From Branchiostoma floridae (lineage: Eukaryota; Chordata; Leptocardii; Amphioxiformes; Branchiostomatidae), in contig NC_049991.1 of assembly GCF_000003815.2 (NCBI RefSeq), positions 20,966,238 to 21,030,237 on the forward strand: a stretch of DNA of 64,000 bases, written 5' to 3'. The notes beneath the pieces are model-generated. The model did not search any database, was not told the DNA's origin, and saw only the letters and a program-made list of their open reading frames with translations. Both the position numbers and the translations under genes were made by a program. Of the stretch, positions 27,201-33,869 are shown piece after piece; the stretch's first letter is position 1; each line of letters opens with the position of its first letter.

Positions 27201-29967
27201 AGCTGTCGTGCAATAGAGTTCTGTGTATGTTACATTGTGGAGAGGACGTAGAATTGCAGGACCTATACCGTTATTTTGTGCTAAGTGTTGCCCTACATTG
27301 TACCATGTACAATAAAGTTCTGTGTATGTTACAGTGTGGGGAGGATGGTATAGTGCAGCAGTCGGGGTGCTTTGCCGTCTGGAGTGAACAGGAGACGAAA
27401 ATCTACTTCACAACTCTCTTCATCGTCGCTTTCGTCATCCCGGGGGTCGTGCTCTGCGCATTCTATCTGCGCATGCTCTGTAAGTACTGGCTGCCGGCCG
27501 GCCGGCCCATCGGGGAGGTGACGTCACGAGCAACCGAGTCCAGGAAAAAGGTAAACAAAAACAAAGTACTTGCTTTCCTGGGAAACTGTGTGCTCGTTGC
27601 TGTTCAATGATCTGATACGAAAGTAATAGAGGCTTCATCTAGAATATGCTGATGGTTGTGCTATCGGGTTACTTGAAACCAACTAGACACTGTCAAACCC
27701 AGAACCGAACGCTACAATAAAGTGCGATTCCATATATGACATGCCTGCTGAACAAAAAGAATGGAAATTAATGTTAACAATGCGACTGTATGTTATCTAT
27801 TTTATATATGTAATGTTCTTTTGATGATTTTATTGTAGTTGTAGCGCAGTGGTGCTGTACAGCAAGGCCGTAATTCAACCTCCGTTTGCCAGTGTCTTGT
27901 TTTTATTTTGAATAAACCATTTGATTGATTGGTTGATTGATTGAAATGTCTCGGTAGTAGAAATGCACAGTCTTTGACAATGTTCTGTATCTTTCTAAGT
28001 TTTTTTATCCTGTCGGTGCTCCATATTTCACTGATGGTCAGGGTGATTTCCATGATGATGGACAGATGTTTGTCGTTCTGTTTTGCTGTAACGTGTTCAG
28101 TACTGTACTGCATTTCTTCTGTACCGTTCTGCGAGATGGTATTCCTGACACTGGTGGTGATCTGACCATGACGTATAACATTCTATAACAAGTTCTGTAC
28201 CGTTCTGTATGTATTACGCACCGTTTTATATGTGTTCTGTACGGGTCTCACTAAATACCGACAACAAACCGACAACAACCGAAAACTACCGAAAACAACC
28301 GAAAAGAACTTTCACTAAATACCGAAAATAACCGAAAACAACTTTCACTCATTACCGAAAACAACCGAAAACAACTTTCACTAATTACCGAAAACAACCG
28401 AAAACAACTTGAAACCGTTGCACAGGTTGCCAAAGCCCCTGATCCTAGTAGTGTTCTGGCTGTGCTACCTGCCGTTCTGTACCAAGTTCTGTACCGTTCT
28501 ACATGTTTTTTTTACCGTTCTATATGTGCTATGTGCCGTTCTCTAGGTAGCCAAGATGGTGTCCCTGATCTTGGTGGTGTTCTGGCTGTGCTACCTGCCG
28601 TTCTGTACCAAGTTCTGTACCGTTCTATATGTGTTCTGTACCGTTCTACATGTGTTCTGTACTGTTCTGTAGGTAGCTAAGATAGTGTGCCTGATCCTGG
28701 TGGTGTTCTGGCTGTGCTACCTGCCGTTCTGTACCAAGTTCTGTACCGTTCTATATGTGTCCTGTACCGTTCTACATGTGTTCTGTACTGTTCTGTAGGT
28801 AGCCAAGATGGTGTCCCTGATCCTGGTGGTGTTATGGCTGTTGTACCTGCCGTTCTGCACCATGTTCTATACCGTTCTGCATGTGTTCTGTACCGTTCTA
28901 CATGTGTTCTGTACTGTTCTGTAGGTAGCTAAGATGGTGTCCCTGATCCTGGTGGTGTTCTGGCTGTGCTACCTGCCGTTCTGTACCAAGTTCTATACCG
29001 TTCTGCATGTGTTCTGTACTGTTCTACATGTGTTCTGTACCGTTCTGTAGGTAGCCAAGATGGTGTCCCTGATCCTGGTGGTGTTCTGGCTGTGCTACCT
29101 GCCGTTCTGGATCCTGCAGATGCTGATGTTTCATAGTCCCGAGACCATCCGCAGCGGCATCAGCTCCGAGGCTTTCTACTACCTCAGGTCGGTACGACGG
29201 TATAATGATGGAACATCTTTTGTTTTATCATTGTGTCGGCCGACTATATATATATACTCTCTGTTCGCAGCCAGCGCACTGAGCTTACAATGGGTGGGGC
29301 TAAATCGCAAGAGTCTGGAGCGACTGCCATTCGGGACTAACTCAGTTCATGTTTTTTTGAAAATTAAGATTTAACATGTTTTTGAACATATTATGTAGTT
29401 TTTATTATCTTCAGTTGTAGCTTAGTAAAGCAATGGCGCATCAGACATAGGTCAATATAGAACGTCATAGAACTCCGGGCTGTGATGGAATCTTGCACCG
29501 ACAAAAATCCTAGATTGCATTTTTCGTGTGAAGACAGGTGGTCTTCGCATCACACAACACATGCACAACCATCTTCCGAGTGCCCTCACTTTGCGAACGT
29601 ACGCCGTTCATTCATTCATTCGTTCGGTCATTTTTCCAGGTTCGTCCTGCAGAACCTCAGCTACATCAACGCATGCGCCAACCCGTTCTTGTACACGTTG
29701 CTAAGCGACAAGTACAAGGCCATCCTGAAGGGCATCCTGACCTTGGGGGGCACGCCGCAGTTTCCCGCCGTGCACCGCACCATGACCACTCACAGCTCCA
29801 TCGAGCTCAACTCCATGCGTAGGAGTCACGTGATGGACAGGGGCAGTCACGTGACGACCCACACCCCCTCGCCCATGTTCGGGACGCCCCACGTGCGCCG
29901 GACCTTCTACACCATCCGCGAGCGGTCAAGTTCGGAGGAGAACGACGCCATGAACATTCGCGCCTGA
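9012..29967 (+). CDS. UTS2R-like: Urotensin-2 receptor-like rhodopsin-class GPCR, five coding exons joined across 21 kb
   Basis: The join 9012-9273, 13162-13445, 27335-27550, 29051-29187, 29640-29967 gives one open frame of about 408 residues (399-400 with the alternative exon 3 acceptors), ending in TGA at 29965. Every junction is in phase (1, 0, 0, 2). Seven membrane segments appear in order, with GN in TM1, LATAD in TM2, WYFGDVGC before TM3, an aspartate in TM3 at the amine/peptide-contact position, ERY at the TM3 end, FWLCYLPFW in TM6 and NPFLY in TM7. The stretches FGDVGCR, FTLTVM, ERY and CANPFLYTLL match what I know of vertebrate urotensin II receptors better than somatostatin receptors, so I call it UTS2R-like; a somatostatin/galanin-type label is the alternative. 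The role would be a plasma-membrane peptide receptor coupled to G proteins. The vertebrate gene is, to my knowledge, intronless in its coding region, so this five-exon form is notable. Confidence 0.88.
9261..10120 (+). repeat. Minisatellite of ~47 bp carrying copies of the exon 1 splice donor
   Basis: About 17 units follow the real exon end. Each holds GCCTCGCTACTGCAGACACA then a donor-like GGTAAGGC and a short spacer ending TACATCCTTA. Most units keep CAG|GTAAGG; some have CAG|GCAAGG (at ~9565 and ~9614) or have lost a base (CAGGAAGG, ~9708 and ~9803). Degeneration increases beyond ~9980. The array starts inside coding sequence, so the exon is the apparent parent copy. Confidence 0.92.
9339..9426 (+). 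repeat. In-frame 88-bp duplicate of the end of GPCR exon 1
   Basis: Bases 9186-9273 (TM1 end, loop 1 and TM2 start) recur here 153 bp downstream, ending in an intact donor at 9426/9427. Only two differences are seen, ACC/ACG and CTA/CTC, both synonymous. The 153-bp spacing is 51 codons and the frame from 9012 stays open throughout, so use of this second donor would insert 51 residues without a frameshift. Confidence 0.85.
10121..11430. other. Intron 1 sequence without recognised elements
   Basis: A decayed retroelement fragment with TGTCACTTGAAATGTCCGGA lies at ~11055-11105. No exon candidates fit between TM2 and TM3. Confidence 0.4.
11437..11635. mobile_element. Mutator-like MITE, 9-bp target duplication with one mismatch
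   Basis: It starts TAGTCTCTACCAGACGG and ends GGTGGAGACTA. Flanks are GTAGTTATC (11428-11436) and GTAGTTAAC (11636-11644). Internal blocks (TTTGCCAGGGGAGTTT, GTGCCGAATTCT) recur at ~58449-58575 and 58868-59078. Confidence 0.82.
11716..11840. mobile_element. Fold-back element with 40-bp arms
   Basis: TAGCCTCCTTCACCGGCGTC (11716 on) and its complement ending at 11840 form 40-bp arms with one mismatch and a 45-base loop. TAGCCTCC resembles the tips of the neighbouring Mutator-like family, so this may be another member. Confidence 0.88.
11841..12609. other. Intron 1 sequence without recognised elements
   Basis: No exon, array or terminal repeat was identified. Confidence 0.35.
12610..13161 (+). 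repeat. Duplicated acceptor and 5' part of GPCR exon 2
   Basis: A near-perfect copy begins at 13046 (after ATTTCAG) and covers ~48 bases of exon 2 before diverging; it is offset 116 bp from the real exon start. A decayed copy lies at ~12727-12780 (acceptor AG lost) and a weaker one at ~12612-12650. The linking sequence with ACTGCAGTTGTTT is also shared between units. Confidence 0.85.
13162..13445 (+). CDS. GPCR coding exon 2: end of TM2 through TM4
   Basis: After the acceptor TTTTTCAG (AG at 13160-13161) the exon continues the frame as V-Y-I-L-A-S-P-F-Y, reaching residue 182. It carries the extracellular loop 1 tryptophan (W105), FGDVGC with the disulfide cysteine C112, D119 in TM3, FTLTVM, the ERY motif at 136-138, the second intracellular loop and TM4 (W164, P173). 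The donor CAGGAG|GTAAGG lies at 13445/13446 in phase 0. The TM3 block is the strongest match to urotensin II receptors. Both ends of this exon are tandemly duplicated into the flanking introns. Confidence 0.92.
13388..14005 (+). repeat. Four tandem units of ~145 bp spanning the exon 2 donor
   Basis: Units begin near 13388 (the real exon end), ~13530, ~13680 and ~13836. Each contains CTAGGACTG..CCC, a CTGAA or GGAACT stretch, then the intron start and CGCCATGTTG. Unit 2 keeps a perfect CAGGAG|GTAAGGG donor near 13587; units 3 and 4 have lost it. Confidence 0.85.
14010..15650. other. Intron 2 sequence without recognised elements
   Basis: An A/T-rich stretch at 14010-14330 has loose TTCATTGT/TTTATTGT repeats. 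A poly(A) run of 12 lies at ~15328. I see no exon or mobile element. Confidence 0.4.
15654..16735 (+). repeat. Tandem satellite, ~350-bp unit, about three copies, in GPCR intron 2
   Basis: Units start near 15839, 16187 and 16543, with a partial copy upstream from ~15654. Shared blocks include TTACCCCAAATGTCCCTG, ATAAACGAACC, CAGCACATTGTACC and CATCCATTGCCTGTTTTCTG. Open frames over these units (~110 codons) recur only because the sequence repeats and are not treated as genes. Confidence 0.85.
17405..17530 (+). repeat. Retroelement end with a CTGANGA-hairpin-GAAAC core
   Basis: CTGACGA (17427-17433), a 5-bp stem AACTA/TAGTT around TGGATG, and GAAAC (17453-17457) are followed by the family sequence CATATCCAGTTGCTTGA. 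The same family recurs at 20925-21010, 31680-31800, 38540-38660 and 46305-46562. Its copy pattern resembles ends of Penelope-like elements, but no reverse transcriptase is visible. Confidence 0.6.
17535..18095 (+). repeat. Degenerate tandem array in intron 2
   Basis: Repeated blocks such as GTCTTATT(C/T)AGGAA, ATCACTGCGTATTATTGTGA, TTCTGCATTAATATATT and GAGTGATCATCCCTTGCTT occur in ~115- and ~235-bp periods. There are two to four copies depending on the block. Confidence 0.65.
18100..18885. other. Intron 2 sequence with nothing recognised
   Basis: A moderately A/T-rich stretch. I see no coding frame with a recognisable domain, no terminal repeats and no tandem structure. Confidence 0.35.
18889..19165 (-). 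repeat. Dispersed repeat (family shared with 29255-29345 and 40755-41110)
   Basis: The reverse complement contains GTCTGGAGCGAGCTGCCATT and a downstream block on CCCGGTGT/CACACTT also seen at 40945-41110. The + strand TTCCATGGCCGCACCTGGGG is a further shared block. It is probably a SINE or short transposon. Confidence 0.6.
19405..20705 (+). repeat. Tandem array, ~240-bp unit, five copies plus a partial
   Basis: AATGCTGACGCA recurs at 19530, 19778, 20018, 20261 and 20501. Each unit contains GAGGAGATAGAAATGATGG and TTTACGCTTCTGTCAGAA. Units alternate between two subtypes that differ by a small deletion after AATTCCGGCTT. Because 240 is a multiple of three, similar ~70-codon frames recur, but the deletion shifts the frame, so this is not treated as coding. 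Confidence 0.9.
20925..21010 (-). repeat. Minus-strand copy of the CTGANGA-hairpin-GAAAC element
   Basis: On the minus strand: CTGACGA (20995-20989), stem AGATAG/CTATCT around TGGATG, then GAAAC (20969-20965). Compared with the copy at 46343-46386 the outer stem pair changes from G-C to A-T on both sides. Confidence 0.6.
21010..22640. other. Intron 2 sequence without recognised elements
   Basis: I see no exon with splice signals, no terminal repeats and no arrays, only scattered A/T-rich tracts near 22380-22540. Confidence 0.35.
22740..25640 (+). repeat. Satellite of ~175-bp unit, about 16-17 copies, in GPCR intron 2
   Basis: The block GTCACCGCTTACGG or a variant recurs at about 22917, 23172, 23352, 23527, 23700, 23890, 24060, 24247, 24420, 24590, 24763, 24929, 25106, 25257, 25434 and 25614. 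Each unit also has TGACCCAATGGCC, CCTCCCAATGCTGTTACTAC and AAGCCTAACCGTAC. A unit at ~23260-23430 is nearly identical to one at ~24660-24830, and another pair (~23625 and ~23980) shares its variants, so higher-order copying has occurred. A C-tract lies at ~23050-23062. Confidence 0.92.
25690..27125 (+). repeat. Tandem array of four ~300-450-bp units, the last interrupted by a MITE
   Basis: Units start near 25700, 26148, ~26560 (partial) and ~26800 (partial). Shared blocks include GCTCAGCAGCGATA, CCAACTGGG, AAAATGCACCGGCG, AGTTTGGGA and CACAAAGTTTCATC. In the fourth unit the AGTTTGGG block is split by the element at 26879-27054. Confidence 0.85.
26879..27054. mobile_element. Fold-back MITE with 9-bp target-site duplication (Mutator-like)
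   Basis: The element starts TAGTCTCTACCAGACTCCGG and ends with the inverted complement; the arms are ~58 bp with few mismatches. It is flanked by perfect GAATTTGGG copies (26870-26878 and 27055-27063). Three neighbouring tandem units show the uninterrupted site (for example GAGTTTGGG at ~26641), proving insertion. A 9-bp duplication fits the Mutator superfamily. No transposase is present. Confidence 0.9.
27170..27360 (+). repeat. Two-copy duplication spanning the exon 3 acceptor
   Basis: The blocks TTGTAACATGTAC..AATA.AGTTCTGTGTATGTTACA and ATTGTACCATGTACAATAAAGTTCTG lie ~98 bp apart. The upstream copy reads TTACATTG where the real acceptor reads TTACAGTG, so its AG is lost. Confidence 0.75.
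27335..27550 (+). CDS. GPCR coding exon 3: extracellular loop 2, TM5, third intracellular loop
   Basis: The frame reads SGC-FAVW, the loop 2 cysteine that should pair with C112, then a membrane segment (IYFTTLFIVAFVIPGVVL) with the TM5 proline and tyrosine, and a basic loop ending SRKK at the donor AAG|GTAAAC (27550/27551, phase 0). Three acceptors preserve the frame: TTACAG (exon from 27335), GCAG (27359) and CAGCAG (27362). I prefer the first because it has the better upstream context, but only the C-terminal 61 codons are certain. The preceding ~95 bp, including the acceptor, are duplicated upstream at about 27170-27260, where the AG has become AT. Confidence 0.82.
27835..27945 (+). repeat. 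3' end of a retroelement with (TTGA)n tail in intron 3
   Basis: GTAATTCAACCTCCGTTTGCC, TTTGAATAAACCATT and a (TTGA)n tail form a typical non-LTR or SINE 3' end. A related end lies, in reverse, at ~55470-55560. Confidence 0.55.
28250..28420 (+). repeat. Minisatellite of ACCGAAAACA-type units with TTTCACTAA spacers
   Basis: Units of about 10-11 bp (CCGAAAACAA) occur in groups separated by CTTTCACTAA(A/T)TACC. The frames it creates on the minus strand are repeat artefacts. Confidence 0.85.
28426..29107 (+). repeat. 126-bp array of exon 4 acceptor plus TM6 start, six units
   Basis: Units start at 28426, 28547, 28673, 28799, 28925 and 29051, the last being the functional exon. Spacings are 121, 126, 126, 126 and 126 bp. 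Each unit has the first 57 bases of exon 4 followed by intron-like 21-bp sub-repeats (TTCTGTACCGTTCTACATGTG type) ending in TTCTGTAG, an intact acceptor. In the exon frame a unit is exactly 42 codons, the last being TAG, whose AG is the splice acceptor. The first unit is the most diverged. Confidence 0.95.
29051..29187 (+). CDS. GPCR coding exon 4: TM6 and extracellular loop 3
   Basis: The acceptor TTCTGTAG ends at 29050. The exon begins VAKMVSLILVVFWLCYLPFW, the TM6 signature of the family, and continues through loop 3 to YYLR. The donor ACCTCAG|GTCGGT lies at 29187/29188 and leaves two bases (phase 2). A competing donor four bases on (after 29191) would put the next exon out of phase, so it is rejected. 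The first 57 bases of the exon, with the acceptor, are repeated five more times upstream at 126-bp spacing. Confidence 0.9.
29255..29345 (+). repeat. Dispersed repeat fragment in intron 4
   Basis: GAGCTTACAATGGGTGGGGC followed by TAAATCGCAAGAGTCTGGAG matches 40768-40795 joined to 40949-40970, that is, without the MITE found there. It therefore serves as a related empty site. Confidence 0.7.
29640..29967 (+). CDS. GPCR coding exon 5: TM7, helix 8 and cytoplasmic tail
   Basis: The acceptor TTTTTCCAG ends at 29639 after a (TTCA)n-rich pyrimidine tract. The first base completes the split arginine codon. TM7 contains NLSYINACANPFLYTLL, with the NPxxY-type motif, followed by a basic helix 8 (SDKYKAILKGIL). 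The tail is about 85 residues, rich in Ser, Thr, His and Arg, with no cysteine for palmitoylation, and ends SSSEENDAMNIRA before TGA. No AATAAA was found close downstream; the next sequence is a 21-bp minisatellite. Confidence 0.93.
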
Positions 29968-30004
29968 TGGACTATCGCAGAAACGTAACTTCGATTGCTT
30001 ACGC

Positions 30005-30780
30005 ATGGGCGACCTTGTTAGAAAAGCCACAAGGGTTACTGAGAAAGTCACAAGGGTTTACATGAATGCAACCAGGGTTGTTAAGGAAAAGGCCACGATT
30101 TTAAGAAGAGTAACAAGCGTTACCAAGAAAAAGGCTAGGATTAAAATGAGAGTAAAAAGAATTGCAAAGAAAGTCACAAGGGCTGACATCAATTTAACGA
30201 GGCTTGGCAAGAATAAGGATAGGATTAAAAGGAAAGTAACAAAGGTTTGCAAGAGGAAAGCTAAGATTAAAAGGGGAGTAACTAGGATTGGCAAGAAAGC
30301 CGCAAGGGTTACCATGAATATGATTAGAGTCGCCAAGAAAGTAACAAGAGTTGACAAGAAAAAAAGAAGCACTGTGAGGAGAGAAACAATGGTTGCCAAG
30401 AATTTAACAATTGTTGACATCAATGAAACAAGAGTTGCCAAGAACAAGGGTAGGATTAAGAGGAAAGTAATGAAGATTGGCAACAAAGTCACAAAGGTTG
30501 CCATGAATGAATCAGGTTATTAACAAGACTGGCGAAGAAAAAAGATAGGAGTTAAAGGAGAGTAAGAAGGGTAAGCAAAATAGTGACAAGGGTTGCCAAG
30601 AAAAAGGCTATAATTGAAAGGAAGATTAACAAGAGTTACCAAGAACGTGAAAAGAATTGGCAAGAAAATGACGATGGTTGGCAAGAAAGTGACGATGGTT
30701 ACCATGGATTTGACTAAGGTTGCTAAGAAAAAGGCTACCATTTTAAGGCAAGTGACTAAGGTTTTAGGATATTGAAGAGG
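30005..30780 (+). repeat. 21-bp minisatellite just after the GPCR stop codon, with a 172-codon open frame
   Basis: Units like GTAACAAGGGTTGCCAAGAAA repeat with much substitution but keep strict 21-bp register for about 24 units to ~30520, then become irregular. On the + strand the frame from ATG 30005 is open to 30523 and would encode basic heptads of the type KVTRVAK; on the minus strand 30504-30058 is also open. It is not in frame with the receptor exon. I annotate it as a repeat, with coding potential unproven. Confidence 0.8.
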
Positions 30781-32330
30781 TTCAAGAATCTGTAGTATTT
30801 CGAAAACGCGCGATGTTGATGTAAATAATACCATTAGAAAGCTAACCTAAGGCTGGATCCTGGGAAACGTTCATTACTTTTATCAGTCGAATTTAAGAAT
30901 CACATGCGACCCTGCTTATCAGGGCGATCAGGAAAGTATTAGTAAAGCTACCGTACCCACGTAGCCGTAGGGTCGCCATCCTTGATTCATCGATTCGTTA
31001 CTTTTACTTTCAATTGATTTTCCCTTTTGATGTGAACCGTTTCATCTTTCCCCAGACGCCCTTAAAGACATTACTGCGTCTCAAAGACGGAAGATGAAAG
31101 AGCAGATTCCTTCTTGATAACGAGAACCCTGTGCAAGACAAACGGTTTTCTTATTGGTAATAATCCAAAACATCAGAACAACACAAAATCATTCGTCAAA
31201 CAGTAGACACAATAATCTTTATAAATAGACTAGAAAACGTGATAAATAATAGTTTTCAATAATCCGTGGTAGTTAATTGTTTATTTAGTTATTTCTTTGT
31301 TAACGAGGAATCGTCACAACGCCATTGCTCGTCGATTAATTGTGATGTTAATGGATTAGCTCAAGTTCAGACGAGATTGACTGTGTAAATCTCACGTCTA
31401 TTGATATTGAGGGCAAGACTTTAAGTTTCTGTTTTAAAATTCTAAGAAAGTAGGACACAAGCAAACTCTTTACAATACTTAAGACAGGTAGCCTCTGTAA
31501 TTCAAACAACAGGAGCTAATTAATTTGCATCGACCTAGTCTTAACGTGTCTTACCTTTGGACTATTGAAAATTTGTCTTCTTCAGCCTTTTGCATAGTCA
31601 GGATAAACCTGTTTTCAATCTCTTTTGCATATCAATTCACAGCTAGGATATAAGACCTCTCTCCAACAGCATTTCTCCAGTATCACAGACGAAAAACAAC
31701 GGATATTGTTTAAAACGTCTGACCGTTCCTAAAATTATATCCAGCTGTTTGAGTAACTTCTGTTTGACGTACCTTATTTCCTGGATGTATAATCTTCATC
31801 GAATTCTAAAGGTATTTGATGTCCAAAAAGTACTTTTGTTTTGGAAGAGGGAAATGCGTCTTTGATAATATGTGCCGAACCCACAGACGCATTCCAACAT
31901 CACACACTCGTAAGATAACTCAAGGAAAGGTTTACACGAACTATCCGTGTATCAAAATATTTGAAGGTTAGGAATTTTGCAAACATGAGAAGTTGTAAAC
32001 TGTTTAGCATGCAGGTCGCCATGCTTCACGCTTCTGCCTCCATGGTACGTATTGGAACCGAAACTGCCCGGATAAGACTAATAGTCCACGCCGGAAATAG
32101 TCTGTTTTACGTACGTTTCATGAACCATTCGCCGTATATCACAGGAAAACAGGTTTTTATCTCCAGTACCCCGAGTCAACATGGGGCAATATTTTGTTAA
32201 CCCGGGCAGGAAGGTCTGCGCGATTAATTTTGTGCTGAACATCATTCCCACAGGAGACATCGGTCTTACGTCAGCAAGGCCATAGCAAATAAATTGTATG
32301 GATGACATCAGCGCGCTCATTGATTTTCAC
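30781..32330. other. Intergenic sequence, no gene recognised
   Basis: It contains one diverged CTGANGA-family copy at 31680-31800 (AAAACGTCTGACCGTTCC core). Otherwise no arrays, terminal repeats or convincing frames. Confidence 0.4.
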
Positions 32331-32800
32331 CAGATTTGAAAAAAAAAAATTTGTGTCCTCTTCGGGGATGGTCAAAAAGACCAAAATAGGCAAACATGTT
32401 GTGTTGTAGCCTAATAATCATACTTGTAGAAGTGACACTAGGGAGGTAGCCATGACTATAGTTGCAGAATAGCGAAACTTGTTAGATAGCTGTAAACGTG
32501 CCACCAATATGGAAGAAAAAATGGCAAGTGATACCAGTGTACCACACTAGTATCACTTTTACCACACTAGCTTACCACTTTAAATTAATACTGTGATGGA
32601 TGCCGTGTAAGTTGTGTTGCCACGTTTTGTTACTTCAAATCTTGTTACGGCGACTATGGTGTCTACTTTGAAAATTTATGCATCTTTTCTTTTACCCATC
32701 TTGCTTTTTCTCTCACTTTTTTGCACTCCGCATAGGATGTTATCCATAAAATTGACTTGCTGTAGCCTAAGACTCGCGGCGCTCTTTGCTTTAACATGAA
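32330..32800. repeat. Dispersed repeat, shared with 57880-58290
   Basis: Shared blocks in both places include CTTCGGGGATGGTC with its complement, TAGAAGTGACACTAGGGAGG, TTGAAAATTTA.GCATCTT and ATCCATAAAATTGACTTGCT. Orientation differs for part of the element, suggesting an inverted-repeat structure. Confidence 0.7.
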
Positions 32801-33364
32801 GACCGCAGCTTGATCGGTTACCCTCATTCCGAACGGAGCAGTCTGTCGCGAGGAATTCATTTTCACGGCGTGAAGAATGCACAGACCCGGCAGGAAGACA
32901 GACCCAATCTTAACCGGTATTAGCGCGTAATCTCAGCCACTGGAGGGGCCATTCGTTATTAAGGCATCTTGGTAGAATTCGGGTTTACTCACGTACCAGT
33001 TCCGGATATTTTCCTTCTGCAAGACAATCATTCTTAAAGTTTGTCTGGTGAAATCATAACATGTGATTACACGTCAGCTGTAAACTTTTATAGTTATGTT
33101 TGGGGTCGGTTAAGTAGCATTTTTTAAAGAAGTGAGGTATTCATTATAACTTGCATTCAAAATCATTGCAAACATTTTCTATTACTCAAACGGTTGACCG
33201 ATCGCCTGGGGGTACTCGGCAGCAGACAGAGGTGTTCGTGATAAGGTTTGTACACATGGAAGACGCTTATTTTACATTGACATACATCTAGCGTATATAT
33301 AATTATCACCTTGTTAAAATACTGCAAAGGCGTTTCTGTTTCTGTTTTAATTCTGTTTTAATTC

Positions 33365-33428
33365 AAGTGGCACATTGACACATCACGAAGTCGTTTACTA
33401 TAATTCGTGATGTGTCAATGTGCCACTT
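33365..33428. repeat. Perfect 25-bp inverted repeat hairpin
   Basis: The left arm AAGTGGCACATTGACACATC (continuing ACGAA, 33365-33389) is exactly complementary to 33404-33428, with a 14-base loop. Small fold-back element or MITE core; the identity of the arms implies recent origin or conversion. Confidence 0.9.
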
Positions 33429-33869
33429 TTGGTCTACATGTATGCAAATTTCTCGTATTGTTTGATGTTTGCAAATTCGTTCCTGGATCTCTAGACGTTA
33501 ACTTAGACTTTTCACTACGCTGGTACATGGTATACCGGTAGAGTTTCGTGCGACAGGTACTGGTAGACGAAAAACAGAAGTGACAAATAGGGAGTAGGGA
33601 GGAAGACAGTAACTATTCTCAATTGATAGATGAAGAAAGAATCTAGAGGGGGCGCGCGATAATAAGACCGGTACGTATGATTAATTTGTCAATTCTAGCT
33701 CTAAATTTGTCAGGATCAACTTCTTAATTTCACAGTGGATAAGATCGCCCGGTGAGGCATGGAGTCGCGCCCCGGATAGCGCCACGGCGGGGTAGTAAAT
33801 GGGAGGAGATCCGTCAGGACGATGGGTGGCAGGCGTACGCAGGTGACAGATGTCACGCGTACGAAGGTG

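Noticed and set aside
28251-28433. Serine/phenylalanine-rich repeat protein on the minus strand
   Set aside because: Translation of the ACCGAAAACA minisatellite.
28462-28932. Open frames with repeated LPAVLYQVLYRS-type products
   Set aside because: They are off-frame readings of the 126-bp exon 4 acceptor array.
29188-29191. Alternative exon 4 donor four bases downstream (TCG|GTACGA)
   Set aside because: It would put exon 5 out of phase, losing the NPFLY-containing TM7.
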